This document shows positions 48,955 to 57,800 of a DNA stretch of 64,000 nt, in pieces. Position 1 is the first letter of the stretch, and each line of letters opens with the position of its first letter. The stretch covers positions 806,001 to 870,000 of the forward strand of contig NZ_CP094467.1 in NCBI RefSeq assembly GCF_023347235.1, given 5' to 3'. The notes below the pieces were generated by a model, which had not been told where the DNA came from, made no database searches, and saw only the letters and a list, made by a program, of their open reading frames with translations. Source of the stretch: Faecalibacterium sp. I4-1-79. GTDB taxonomy: Bacteria; Bacillota; Clostridia; Oscillospirales; Ruminococcaceae. The translations under genes were made by a program, and so were the position numbers.

Positions 48955-48963
48955 TGCTATACT
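48955..48963 (+). promoter_or_regulatory. Extended -10 promoter of the Lrp/aminotransferase operon
   Basis: TGCTATACT is an extended -10; the -35 is weak. It diverges from the ACT/UPF0210 promoter about 100 bases away, so Lrp could regulate both. Confidence 0.5.
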
Positions 48964-49018
48964 TATATTTAATTTCCCGCGGATTTCCGTGTAGAGGGTT
49001 GATAAGGAGTATATGACA

Positions 49019-49498
49019 ATGGAACAGCTTTTGAAGATTCTGGAAAACAACGCCCGGCTGCCCGTGGAGGACATTGCCACCATGCTGAACAAATCCCCCG
49101 CCGAGGTGGCGGCGATGATGGACCTTGCCCGGGCACAGGGCATCATCAAGGGCTACAAGACCCTTGTGGACTGGGAAAAGGCCAAGGTGAACCGCGTGGA
49201 GGCAGTCATCGAGCTGAACGTCAGCCCCAAAAAGAGCCGCGGCTTTGACGAGATCGCTGCCACCATCGCCGCCTTTGACGAGGTGGAGAGCGTGCTGCTG
49301 ATGAGCGGCGGGTACGACCTGCAGCTGGTGATCAAGGGACAGACCTTCCAGGAGATCGCCCTGTTTGTGGCAAAGCGGCTCTCGCCGCTGGACGATGTGC
49401 TGTCCACCGCCACCCATTTTGTGCTGCGCACCTACAAAAAAGAGGGGCGGCTGTATCAGGATGAAGAAATTGATGAAAGAGAGTGCACGGTGCTGTGA
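49019..49498 (+). CDS. Lrp/AsnC-family transcriptional regulator
   Basis: A 159-residue regulator with an N-terminal winged helix (LLKILENNARLPVEDIATMLNKSPAEVAAMMDLARAQGII) and a C-terminal RAM ligand-binding domain (VEAVIELNVSPKKSRGFDEIA ... VLLMSGGYDLQLVIKG). The ATG at 49019 was preferred over 49013 because AAGGAG is then 9 bases away. It probably responds to an amino acid and controls the downstream aminotransferase, with which it overlaps (TGATG), and possibly the divergent ACT/UPF0210 genes. Confidence 0.9.
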   Translation: MEQLLKILENNARLPVEDIATMLNKSPAEVAAMMDLARAQGIIKGYKTLVDWEKAKVNRVEAVIELNVSPKKSRGFDEIAATIAAFDEVESVLLMSGGYDLQLVIKGQTFQEIALFVAKRLSPLDDVLSTATHFVLRTYKKEGRLYQDEEIDERECTVL

Positions 49499-50682
49499 TG
49501 GATTATGATAAACTGATCGCGCCTGCCGCCAAGGCCATGCGCCCCTCCGGCATCCGCAAATTTTTCGATCTGGCCGCCGAAATGCCCGAGTGCATCAGCC
49601 TTGGCGTAGGCGAGCCGGACTTCAAGACCCCGTGGGCTGTGCGCGAGGCCGGCATTGAAAGCCTTGAGCATGGCCGCACCCGCTATACCTCCAACGCCGG
49701 CTTAAAAGAGCTGCGCGCCGAGATCAGCCGGTACTTGGAGCGGCGCATGAACCTGCGCTACGACCCCATGCGGCAGATCCTTGTGACCGTGGGCGGCAGC
49801 GAAGCCATTGATATGTGCATCCGCACGCTGGTCAAGCCCGGGGACGAGGTGATCATCCCGGAGCCCTGCTTTGTGTGCTACGAGCCCATCACCACCCTGT
49901 CCGGCGGCGTGCCGGTGCACGTTGCCTGCCGTCAGGAGGACGAGTTCCGTCTGCGTGCCGATGCACTGAAGGCAGCCATCACCCCCAAGACCAAGCTGGT
50001 CATCATGCCCTTCCCCAATAACCCCACCGGTGCGGTGATGGAGCGGGAGGATCTGGAAGCAGTGGCTGAGGTGCTGCGCGGCACCGACATCATGGTGCTG
50101 TCCGATGAAATTTACGCAGAGCTGAACTACGGTCTGCGGCCGCACGTTTCCATTGCCACCCTGCCCGGCATGGCAGAGCGTACTATTGTGGTGAACGGCT
50201 TTTCCAAGAGCTACGCCATGACAGGCTGGCGGCTGGGCTACGCCTGCGGCCCGGAGGCGGTCATTAAAATTATGACCAAGATCCACCAGAGCGCTATTAT
50301 GAGCGCCCCCACCACCAGCCAGTACGCCGCCATCACCGCCCTGAAAGAGTGTGACGGCGAGATCGATCGGATGCGGGACGAGTACAATATGCGCCGCCGT
50401 CTGGTGGTGCGCAGCTTCAACGATATGGGTCTGACCTGCTTCGAGCCCCGGGGTGCGTTCTACGCCTTCCCCTGCATCAAGAGCACCGGCATGAGCAGTC
50501 AGGAGTTCTGCACAAAGCTTTTGGAGCAAAAGCACGTTGCCATCATCCCCGGCGATGCCTTTGGCGCTTCCGGCGAGGGGTACTGCCGCGTTTCCTACGC
50601 TTACAGCGTGGAGCACCTGACCGAGGCGCTGAAGCGCATCCGGGAGTTTTTGGTGGAAAACAACATCTACCACGGCAACTGA
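49498..50682 (+). CDS. Class I/II PLP-dependent aminotransferase
   Basis: A 394-residue cytoplasmic enzyme transferring amino groups between an amino acid and a keto acid. Visible are ISLGVGEPDFKTPWAVREAG at the start, YTSNAGLKELRAEI, MPFPNNPTGAVM, the Asp/Tyr of VLSDEIYAELNYG, the Schiff-base lysine in VVNGFSKSYAMTGWRLGY, and the substrate Arg in GYCRVSYAYSVE. The ATG shares its A with the stop of the Lrp gene. Aspartate-, aromatic- and PatA-like activities are all possible. Confidence 0.92.
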   Translation: MDYDKLIAPAAKAMRPSGIRKFFDLAAEMPECISLGVGEPDFKTPWAVREAGIESLEHGRTRYTSNAGLKELRAEISRYLERRMNLRYDPMRQILVTVGGSEAIDMCIRTLVKPGDEVIIPEPCFVCYEPITTLSGGVPVHVACRQEDEFRLRADALKAAITPKTKLVIMPFPNNPTGAVMEREDLEAVAEVLRGTDIMVLSDEIYAELNYGLRPHVSIATLPGMAERTIVVNGFSKSYAMTGWRLGYACGPEAVIKIMTKIHQSAIMSAPTTSQYAAITALKECDGEIDRMRDEYNMRRRLVVRSFNDMGLTCFEPRGAFYAFPCIKSTGMSSQEFCTKLLEQKHVAIIPGDAFGASGEGYCRVSYAYSVEHLTEALKRIREFLVENNIYHGN

Positions 50683-50694
50683 GGAGGAACACAG

Positions 50695-51579
50695 ATGGAA
50701 CGGCGAGAGCGGAGAAACGCAGTGACCGTGCTGGCCCCGGCCAAGCTCAATCTGGCACTGGATGTAGTGGGCCTGCTGCCCAATGGCTACCACGCGCTGG
50801 ACATGACCATGCAGACCATTACCCTGTACGAGCGGGTGATGCTGCGCCGCAGCGCCGGGCTCAGTCTGCGTCTGCCGGGCAGCCTTGTGCAGCCCAACGA
50901 TAAAAATACCGCCATCAAGGCGGCGCTGGCGTTCTTCTACTACACCGGTCTGCTGGCGGGGGTGGATATCACCATCTACAAAAACACCCCGGTGCGGGCG
51001 GGCATGGCGGGCGGCAGCGCAGACGCAGCCGCCGTGCTGGTGGGTCTGAATGCCCTGTACGGCGCAAAGCTTTCCATGAGCGAATTGTGCGCGCTGGGCG
51101 CAGGCATCGGCGCGGACGTGCCCTTTGCCCTGATGGGCGGCACCTGCCGGGTGCAGGGCGTGGGTGACCTGCTCAAGGCGCTGCCCCCTGTGCCGGACTG
51201 CTGGTTCACGGTGGTGATGCCGGACTACGGCGTGTCCACCCCGGAGGCCTTTGCCGCCTATGATACCGTGGGCAGCAGCACCCACCCGGACTGTGAGGCG
51301 CAGGAAAAGGCTATCCGCGCCGGAAACTTGGACGCCGTATGTGCTGCCGCCGGGAATGCGCTGGAAGAGTGCAGCGGCGCAAAGGATAACGAAGCAATCA
51401 AGTCCCTGCTCCGGGCGCACGGCGCTGTTACCGCCCTGATGACCGGCAGCGGTGCAGCAGTGTTCGGCGTGTTCCGGGACGAAGCTGCCGCCAGAGCCGC
51501 CGCAGCGGCAGCAAAGCGGCAGTGGCCGCAGGTCTACGTTGCCAAGCCCGACCGCGGCGGTGCCCGGGTGATCCGCTAA
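50695..51579 (+). CDS. ispE: 4-diphosphocytidyl-2-C-methyl-D-erythritol kinase
   Basis: A 294-residue GHMP kinase of the MEP isoprenoid pathway, phosphorylating CDP-ME at the 2-hydroxyl. Motifs are LAPAKLNLALDVVGLLPNGYH (motif 1, with the catalytic Lys), PVRAGMAGGSADAAAVLVGLN (ATP loop) and LMTGSGAAVFGVF (motif 3). It starts 12 bases after the aminotransferase stop with GAGGAG upstream, so it belongs to that transcript. Its terminator also covers the RBS of the next gene. Confidence 0.95.
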   Translation: MERRERRNAVTVLAPAKLNLALDVVGLLPNGYHALDMTMQTITLYERVMLRRSAGLSLRLPGSLVQPNDKNTAIKAALAFFYYTGLLAGVDITIYKNTPVRAGMAGGSADAAAVLVGLNALYGAKLSMSELCALGAGIGADVPFALMGGTCRVQGVGDLLKALPPVPDCWFTVVMPDYGVSTPEAFAAYDTVGSSTHPDCEAQEKAIRAGNLDAVCAAAGNALEECSGAKDNEAIKSLLRAHGAVTALMTGSGAAVFGVFRDEAAARAAAAAAKRQWPQVYVAKPDRGGARVIR

Positions 51580-51590
51580 AAAAAGTATAA

Positions 51591-51638
51591 ACCTCCTTCC
51601 CGCAGGGCATACTGAACCCAAAGGAAGGAGGTCTTTTT
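51591..51638 (+). terminator. ispE terminator that also sequesters the DUF378 RBS
   Basis: ACCTCCTTCC (51591-51600) pairs perfectly with GGAAGGAGGT (51623-51632), followed by CTTTTTT. The descending arm is the Shine-Dalgarno sequence of the GTG-started gene at 51640, so the same hairpin can end transcription or hide the RBS. Confidence 0.75.
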
Positions 51639-51639
51639 T

Positions 51640-51846
51640 GTGCAGACCTTTTACAAAATCTGCCTGCTGCTGCTCATTGTGGGCGGCGTGAACTGGGGGC
51701 TCGTGGGGCTTTTTCAGTTCGACCTTGTGGGCTGGCTGCTGGGCGGCAGTACCTCGGTGTGGTCCCGTATCGTGTTTGCGCTGGTGGGCTTGGCTGCTCT
51801 TGGCTGCATTCCGAATCTGTTCAGCGAGGAACCGGAGGAAGAATAA
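51640..51846 (+). CDS. DUF378 family small membrane protein
   Basis: A 68-residue protein with two membrane spans (about 5-25 and 43-60). The conserved DUF378 signature is ILLIVGGVNWGLVGLF-like, here LLLIVGGVNWGLVGLFQFDLV, then FALVGLAALGCI. The tail is acidic. The function is unknown. It starts with GTG behind a perfect GGAGG that lies within the preceding terminator hairpin. Confidence 0.85.
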   Translation: MQTFYKICLLLLIVGGVNWGLVGLFQFDLVGWLLGGSTSVWSRIVFALVGLAALGCIPNLFSEEPEEE

Positions 51847-51848
51847 CA

Positions 51849-51884
51849 AAACGGCTGCTGCACTTAACAGTGCGGCAGCCGTTT
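51849..51884 (+). terminator. Terminator after the DUF378 gene
   Basis: AAACGGCTGCTGCACT pairs with AGTGCGGCAGCCGTTT (16 bp, one G-T) around TAAC. Confidence 0.75.
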
Positions 51885-51912
51885 GTGCATTGCAGCGCTT
51901 CCGGTAAAAAAA

Positions 51913-51946
51913 CAGGTCTGGAAAATCTTTGGATTTTCCAGACCTG
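51913..51946 (-). terminator. Terminator of the peroxiredoxin-like gene
   Basis: CAGGTCTGGAAAATC and GATTTTCCAGACCTG form a perfect 15-bp stem with a 4-base loop; on the minus strand seven T follow. Confidence 0.85.
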
Positions 51947-51972
51947 ATAATAAAAAGCGTTTTCTGCGTGGA

Positions 51973-52617
51973 TTACTGGTCGTTGTCCACATCGTCCCAG
52001 CCGATAAGGTCGGGCAGGGTCAGCGTCTCGTCCGAGCAGTGGTGGCTTGTGCGGCGCTGGTCGGCAGCTTTCGTATGGATCACCTCGCGGGCAAGCTCCC
52101 GGATGGCAACGCAGTCCTCCGGCAGGTCGGTCTGGCTGCGGCCGGAGTGGGTGAACAGAATCTTGCCCTCGTGGCCGACGATCAGGGTCATGGGCAGGAT
52201 CTGCGGAGCATTGCGGTCGTAGTGATAACCGGCATCCCGGGCGCTTTTGTAGATGCGCTGGGCAGAAAAGCTCCAGCTCAAAAGCCCGCGTGCCTGCTCC
52301 ACCCCCAGATAACTGTATAGCACACCCGGCGCATCGCAGATGATGGGGAAGGGAAACTCCTTCCCCTGCGTAGCCTCGGCCACCGCGCGGGGCGCTGAGC
52401 GCACCACACACGCCAGCCGTACACCCCGCAGCCGCGGCAGGGTCTTTAAGTAGCGGGTCAGGTATTCCCGGGTGACCGGGTGGTCGAACCCGGGCAGAAA
52501 GATCATGCACAGGGGTTCGGTGCCCGCACACAGGGCGTAAAAATCGTTGCCCGGGGTGGTGGGGGTGTCAAAGGTGAACCGGGGAATGGAAGTACCAACC
52601 AGATGCTCAGAACTCAT
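51973..52617 (-). CDS. Peroxiredoxin-like (AhpC/TSA-like) protein without catalytic cysteines
   Basis: A 214-residue thioredoxin-fold protein. Residues about 20-160 follow the AhpC/TSA layout: FDTPTTPGNDFYAL, a strand and turn, REYLTRYLKTLPRLRGVRLACVV, FPIICDAPGVLYSYLGV, and LPMTLIVGHEGKILFTHSG. The segment aligned to the usual CPxCR active site reads HPVTREYL, so both cysteines are replaced and peroxidase activity is unlikely. The start is uncertain: ATG 52617 lacks a well spaced RBS, and ATG 52632 has AAAGG directly abutting. It lies just downstream of a probable 6S RNA, within reach of read-through. Confidence 0.65.
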   Translation of the reverse strand: MSSEHLVGTSIPRFTFDTPTTPGNDFYALCAGTEPLCMIFLPGFDHPVTREYLTRYLKTLPRLRGVRLACVVRSAPRAVAEATQGKEFPFPIICDAPGVLYSYLGVEQARGLLSWSFSAQRIYKSARDAGYHYDRNAPQILPMTLIVGHEGKILFTHSGRSQTDLPEDCVAIRELAREVIHTKAADQRRTSHHCSDETLTLPDLIGWDDVDNDQ

Positions 52618-52648
52618 GCCGCAATTGCACATCCTTTCAAATGGTGAT

Positions 52649-52869
52649 AAAAAAATCCACAGCCGTGCCCTGTGTTTGCAGGGGCACAAGCGGTGGATTG
52701 GATTACTATAAAGATCCCGCCCGGTCGTCTGCGGCCAATCAAACCTACCCTTACGGACAGGTGGGTGCCCTGTCTCCGGAATCACGCTTCCTCATCGAGC
52801 CTCCATGGTCGACCCATGGCGGGGAGGTCTGCAATCCACCGGAGAACTCCGGGCTCCCGTTGAATGATT
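52649..52869 (-). ncRNA. ssrS: Structured non-coding RNA, probable 6S RNA
   Basis: A roughly 220-nt minus-strand transcript without ORF. A closing stem CGGTGGATT (from 52841) pairs with AATCCACCG (to 52691); a large asymmetric bubble follows; then CCCGCC/GGCGGG and GGTCG/CGACC continue the rod, as in 6S RNA, which mimics an open promoter and binds RNA polymerase. A strong terminator (GTGCCC/GGGCAC inside ATCCAC/GTGGAT, then seven T) ends it, overlapping the closing stem's 3' arm. TATGAT at 52876-52881 is the likely -10; no good -35 was seen. The identification rests on fold and remembered family resemblance, not on a covariance search. Confidence 0.6.
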
Positions 52870-52940
52870 AGTAGGATCATACAAACCGCAACAAATCGAG
52901 CCGGGCAGGAAGTCTTGCACGGGTCAATCCGTCAAAGGAC

Positions 52941-53255
52941 TTACTCGATATCGTAGTCCTCGCTCAGACGCTGCTCAAACAGCTTGCTGACTTCCATCAG
53001 CACCTCGTCGTCCTCTACAACGTCCAGATATTCGCCTTCGTCATCTTCCCCGACACTCAGGATCACCAGCTGGGCGTCCTCGTTCAGGTCCTCTTCGTTT
53101 TCGGCGTATTCCACAACAGCCAGATAATGCACACCCTTGTGGTCCAGCGCATCGATCACTTCAAAGGTGACCTCGTTGCCGTCCTCGTCCTCAAGGGTCA
53201 TCAGGTCGGGCTGATATTCTTCTTCCGTATTGGGGTTCTTGATCTCGTCAGACAT
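52941..53255 (-). CDS. DUF1292 family acidic protein
   Basis: A 104-residue, strongly acidic cytoplasmic protein. The DUF1292 core is MTLEDEDGNEVTFEVIDALDHKGVHYLAVVEY and the tail is LSEDYDIE. Members are widespread in Firmicutes, commonly near ruvX (yqgF); a ruvX gene lies 1 kb away here. The function is not established. The ATG at 53255 has AGGAG 6 bases upstream; the frame upstream covers the promoter. Confidence 0.88.
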   Translation of the reverse strand: MSDEIKNPNTEEEYQPDLMTLEDEDGNEVTFEVIDALDHKGVHYLAVVEYAENEEDLNEDAQLVILSVGEDDEGEYLDVVEDDEVLMEVSKLFEQRLSEDYDIE

Positions 53256-53327
53256 AATACGCTCCTGTATTGCTTCATCACAAAAAGCAGTTGATGCTGC
53301 GGGCTGTACCCCGCTTGGTCTGCTTAT

Positions 53328-53356
53328 AGTGTAGCGTGTTTTGCCCGGTTCGTCAA
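53328..53356 (-). promoter_or_regulatory. Promoter of the DUF1292 gene
   Basis: Minus-strand TTGACG (53351-53356), 17-base spacer, TACACT (53328-53333). Confidence 0.65.
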
Positions 53357-53429
53357 GATGCTTTTTCGCACAGAAATCATTGGATAAATTTTCACGCAAT
53401 TTCCTCTCGCACTGCCGCGCAGAATATGG

Positions 53430-53435
53430 TATACT
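53430..53435 (+). promoter_or_regulatory. Extended -10 promoter of the cyclophilin gene
   Basis: TATACT at 53430-53435 is preceded by TGG (TGnTATACT); the -35 is weak. The -10 lies about 70 bases before the start codon. Confidence 0.5.
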
Positions 53436-53503
53436 ACTGGTTGAATCTTTTGCGCTGCGCTGTGCAGCGTTGTAGTACAGTATATGGAACAGGGAGCGGG
53501 AGT

Positions 53504-54226
53504 ATGTTGAAAAAATTAGGGGCAGTCTGTCTTGCGGCGGTGCTGCTGCTTACCGGCTGCACGCTGCGGCCACAGGAAAACGGCAACGCCGTCCAGAGCG
53601 TCAGCCGCCCGGCGGTGGAATCGGCCGAGCTGCAATTCACCCACCCGGCAGCGGGGGACACGGTTGCGGTGTTCGATACCTCTGCGGGTGTTTTCCGGGC
53701 GGTGCTCTTCCCGGAAAAGGCCCCGCAGGCCTGCGATAACTTTATTGGTCTTGTGCAGCAGGGCTACTACAACGGCCTTACCGTGAGCCGGGTGGAGAAC
53801 CAGTTTGTGGTGGAAGCCGGGCAGGGCGCAGACGGCAAGGGCTCTACCATCTGGAAGGGCAGTCGCTACCCGGTGGAAGCATCGGACAGCCTGCACCACT
53901 ACGCCGGGGCGCTGTGCATGGGCGTGGACGCTTCCGGCGCGTGCGCCAGCGTGTTCTATGTGGTGGAATCGCTGCCGGGAGAACAGTCGGTAACGCAGGA
54001 GCTGGTGGACCAGATGAATGCCGCCGGTTACCGCGCCGAGGTGGTATCCGCTTACCAGACGGCGGGCGGCGCGCCCTATCTGGACTACACCGATACCGTA
54101 TTCGGGCAGGTGTACGAGGGCATGGACATCGTGGACACCATCGCCCAGACCGCTGTGGACGAAAACCAGAAGCCCACCACCGAGATCACCATCAACAGCG
54201 TGAGCATCGAGACCTATCAGGGATAA
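53504..54226 (+). CDS. Lipoprotein cyclophilin-type peptidyl-prolyl isomerase
   Basis: A 240-residue exported protein. The signal and lipobox are MLKKLGAVCLAAVLLLTGC (Cys 19). The cyclophilin domain (about 55-240) has RAVLFPEKAPQACDNFIGLVQQGYYNGLTVSRVENQFVVEAGQ, close to the family's FHRVIxxFMIQGGD region but with the catalytic Arg/Phe positions altered (VSRVENQFVVEAG keeps R and F). The end, FGQVYEGMDIVDTIAQTAVDENQKPTTEITI, is typical. It would help secreted proteins fold outside the membrane. The start at 53504 has GGGAGCGGGAG upstream. Confidence 0.88.
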   Translation: MLKKLGAVCLAAVLLLTGCTLRPQENGNAVQSVSRPAVESAELQFTHPAAGDTVAVFDTSAGVFRAVLFPEKAPQACDNFIGLVQQGYYNGLTVSRVENQFVVEAGQGADGKGSTIWKGSRYPVEASDSLHHYAGALCMGVDASGACASVFYVVESLPGEQSVTQELVDQMNAAGYRAEVVSAYQTAGGAPYLDYTDTVFGQVYEGMDIVDTIAQTAVDENQKPTTEITINSVSIETYQG

Positions 54227-54237
54227 ATAGTAAAGTC

Positions 54238-54277
54238 AAAAAATGATGCCTGTGCGTGAGCACAGGCATCATTTTTA
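54238..54277. terminator. Bidirectional terminator between convergent genes
   Basis: AAATGATGCCTGTGC and GCACAGGCATCATTT pair perfectly (15 bp, loop GTGA); T-runs are present on both strands. Confidence 0.85.
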
Positions 54278-54706
54278 TATTTCCCCGGGGTGCTCCTTGC
54301 GCCATGCAAGGTAGTCCTCTAAAATCACCGTGGCGCTGACCGAATCCAGAATCTCCTTGCGGCGGCTGCCGTAGGTGCCGCTTTCGTCCAGAAGGTCGGC
54401 GGCGGCGCAGGTGGTCTGACGCTCGTCCCACATCCGCACCGGCAGGCCGCTCCAAAGTTCCACGGTCTTTGCCAGCTTGCGGCTCTTGGCGGCGCGCTCG
54501 CCCTCGGTGCCGTCCATATTCAGAGGCAGGCCGATCAAAATCATCTCGGCTTCGATCTCCTTGGCTACCTCGCATACCCGGGCGGCAACCTTGTTGCGCG
54601 CCTTTAAGGTGATCTGGGGCGTGATGGCGGTGGTCAGAAATTCGGTGCGGTCGCAGGTGGCAAGGCCGGTGCGGCTGTCCCCGTAGTCAACGGCTAAAAT
54701 CTTCAT
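54275..54706 (-). CDS. ruvX: Putative pre-16S rRNA nuclease (YqgF/RuvX)
   Basis: A 143-residue RNase-H-fold protein. Motifs are ILAVDYGDSRTGLA, the second acidic region around MILIGLPLNMDGTEG, and WDERQTTCAAADLL, then the final DSVSATVILEDYL Asp. The family matures the 5' end of 16S rRNA in E. coli. The start at 54706 was chosen because GAAAGGGAC lies 6-10 bases upstream; the frame runs on over the addB start on the opposite strand. Confidence 0.92.
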   Translation of the reverse strand: MKILAVDYGDSRTGLATCDRTEFLTTAITPQITLKARNKVAARVCEVAKEIEAEMILIGLPLNMDGTEGERAAKSRKLAKTVELWSGLPVRMWDERQTTCAAADLLDESGTYGSRRKEILDSVSATVILEDYLAWRKEHPGEI

Positions 54707-54844
54707 ACAAAGTCCCTTTCCGGTGTGCAGAATGTTTTTTTCAGTGTACCACAGCGGCGGCGGGATTGCAAAGAAAAGCGGTGGTTTTATCTTTGCTTTC
54801 GTGTTACAATAAAGACAAAAATCAACGAGCGGGAGGAGACCGAA

Positions 54845-57800
54845 ATGCTGAAACTGGTTCTGGGCGCTTCCGGCAGCGGCAAAACCACCCTGCTGTATGC
54901 CCGCATCCGTGCCCGTGCCGAGGCGGGAAAGCGCAGCATCCTGCTGGTGCCGGAGCAGTTTACCTCCAGCACCGAAGCGCGCATCTACCGGGAGCTGGGG
55001 GATGCCCTTTCCGGCATGGTGGAAAGCTATTCCTTCACCAGTCTGGCCGAGCATATCCTTGCGGCGCTTGGCGGCGCGGCGGTGCAGACCCTGACCGATG
55101 CCGGGCGGGCGGTGCTGGTGCGCCGTGCGCTGGAGGAATTGCAGGATAACGTGCACTACTACTACCGCCACCGGCGCAGCGCGGCCTTTTGCCAGATGGC
55201 TGCAGAGACCATAGACGAGCTGAAAAGCGCCGGGCTTTCCGGGCAGCAATTGCAGGAGCTTGCCCGGGACTGCGGCACCGAGAGCGCAAAGCTGGGCGAG
55301 TTGGCGCTCATCTTTCAGGGCTACGAAAGCCTGCTGGCGGGCACCGGCATGGACCCCGCCGACCGTCTGGAGCTGGCTGCCGACCGTCTGGAAGCCGCGC
55401 TTGCCCGGGACGAGCTGCCGGACTTTCTGCGTGAGCGCGAGGTGTTCATTGATGAGTTCGACACCTTCAACGCGCCCAAAAAGCGGCTGATGGGCGCCAT
55501 GCTGGCCGCTCTGCCCGCCGTGACGGTGGCACTGTGCGAGGATGGTGCACCCATGCAGCCCGGCGATCTGGAACTGTTCTCCGGTGCAAAGCAGGTGGCG
55601 GCGCAGCTGCGCCAGCTGGCGCGTAAAAACGGCGCACAGGTGGCAGCGCCGGAGCTGCTGCGGCGGGACCTGCGCCACAAAGACGCCCCGGGCCTTGCTG
55701 CCTTGACTGAGCTGCTGGAGACCGGCAGCTGCACCCCGCCGGAAAGCGCCCCGGAGCTGCGGCTGTTTGCCGCCGCCAGCCGGGAAGAGGAAGCCCGCTG
55801 CGCCGCTGCCGCCATCCGCCGCCTGATGCGGCAGGGGGTGCGCTGCGGAAAAATTGCGGTGGTCTGCCGCGATATCAGCCTGTACCGGGCTGCGGTGCGG
55901 TACGAGTTCCGTATGGCAGAGATCCCTCTGTACTGCGACGAACCCACCACCCCGGAGTTCAGCGCCCCTGCCACGGCAGTGCGGGCACTGCTGGCGCTGC
56001 TACGGGGCGCGGACATGACCGAGCAGCTGACCGTGCTGGCCAAGACCGGCCTGTGCGACCTGACCGAGCCGGAAGTCTGCGCGCTGGAAAACTATGCCTA
56101 CACATGGTCGCCCAATGCAGCGGCGTGGCGGGCAGAATTTACCAAAAGCCCCCGGGGCTTCGGTGACGCCGAGCTGACCGAGGAGGATACGCTGAACCTG
56201 ACCCGCGCCGAAAACGCCCGCAAAAAGCTGGTGACGGCGGTGGATACCCTGCGCAGCAAGGTGCGCAGCGCCAACGCGGAACAGATCAGCCGGGCGCTGT
56301 ATTTCTGCCTGAAGGAACTGGGCGCAGAGGAGCAGCAGGCCGCGCAGGTGGAGGATATCCGCACCGCCCGGGGCATCCCGGCAGCAGAGGAAGCCGCCCG
56401 CGAGTGGAACGTGGTGATGCAGCTGCTGGACGAGATGGCGCGGCTGCTGGGCAGTCAGGGCATCACTGTGCCGGAGTATGAGGATCTTTTCAGCCTGCTG
56501 CTGCGCTCCTCTGATCTGGGGCACATTCCGCAGACCTTAGACGCGGTGGTGCTGGCAAGCGCCGGTAAAATGCGTCTGGATGCGCCGGACTATGTATTCG
56601 TGATGGGGCTTGCGGAGGGGGAATTCCCCTGCACTCCCGCAGAAAGCGGCCTGCTGACCCACGCCGACCGCGATTTGCTGATGGCAAAACAGATCGACCT
56701 GCCGGACTGCTTTGAGAACCGCGTGGTGCGGGAGCAGGTCTGTTTTTACAAAGCCCTTACCGCCCCGGCAAAGGGGCTGTGGATGAGCTGGCCGAAAGGG
56801 CAGGGACAGACCCTGTGCGCTGCGCTGGAGCCCATCGTGGAGGCATTGCAGCCCGCCGCGCCGCAGCTGGAACTGATCGACCTTGCTGCCACCCCCGCAG
56901 ACGGCTTAGACGTGCTGGGCGGCGGCTGGCCGCTGACCGAGCTGGAGCGCGCCAGCCTGACCGAGGCGCTGCGCGCCCCCGGCGAAGGGGTACAGGCGCC
57001 CCGGGGGCTGGCACTGTTACAGCGCATGGAGCAGGACCCGCCCCGGCAGGTGCAGGATCTGCCCACGCTGGAAATGCTGCTGGGCAGGCGGCTGCACATC
57101 TCGCCCAGCCAGCTGGAAAAATATTATACCTGCCGCTACGGCTACTTTTTGCAGTATGTGCTGGGGCTCAAACCCCGCCGCCGTGCGGAGCTTTCGGCAG
57201 ACCAGAGCGGTACCCTGATGCACTGGGTGCTGCAAATGGCGCTGGACCCCCACCCCGGGGCAGACAACCCCTGCGCCGGGCTGCGCCCCTTTTTGGAGCT
57301 GGACGATGCCGCCATGGCTGACCTTGCCGCCGCACTGGTAGACGAGTACGCGCGGCGCTACCTGCCGGAGGATACCGCACGCTTTGCCTACCTGCTCTCC
57401 CGGCTGAAAAAGAGCATGACCAGCCTGTTGTGCTATCTGCGGGACGAGCAGAACCAGTCCCAGTTCAAGCCCGTGGCCTGTGAGCTGAAAATAGGCCGGG
57501 GCGAGGACGCTGTGCCCGGACAGGTGTACCGCCTGTCGGACGGGCGCACGGTGCAGCTGGTGGGCACGGTGGACCGCGCGGACGAGTGGATCGAGGACGA
57601 CGGCACCCGCTGGGTACGGGTGGTGGACTACAAGACCGGCAGCAAAAAGCTGGACTTGAAAGAGGTCTACTGCGGGCTGGACTGCCAGATGCTGCTGTAT
57701 CTGTTCAGCCTGACCCGGGATTCCGGCGGGCGCTTTACCGGCGCACAGCCGGCGGGCGTGTTGTATCTGCTGGCCGACCCCGCCCCCCAGACCCTGCCCC

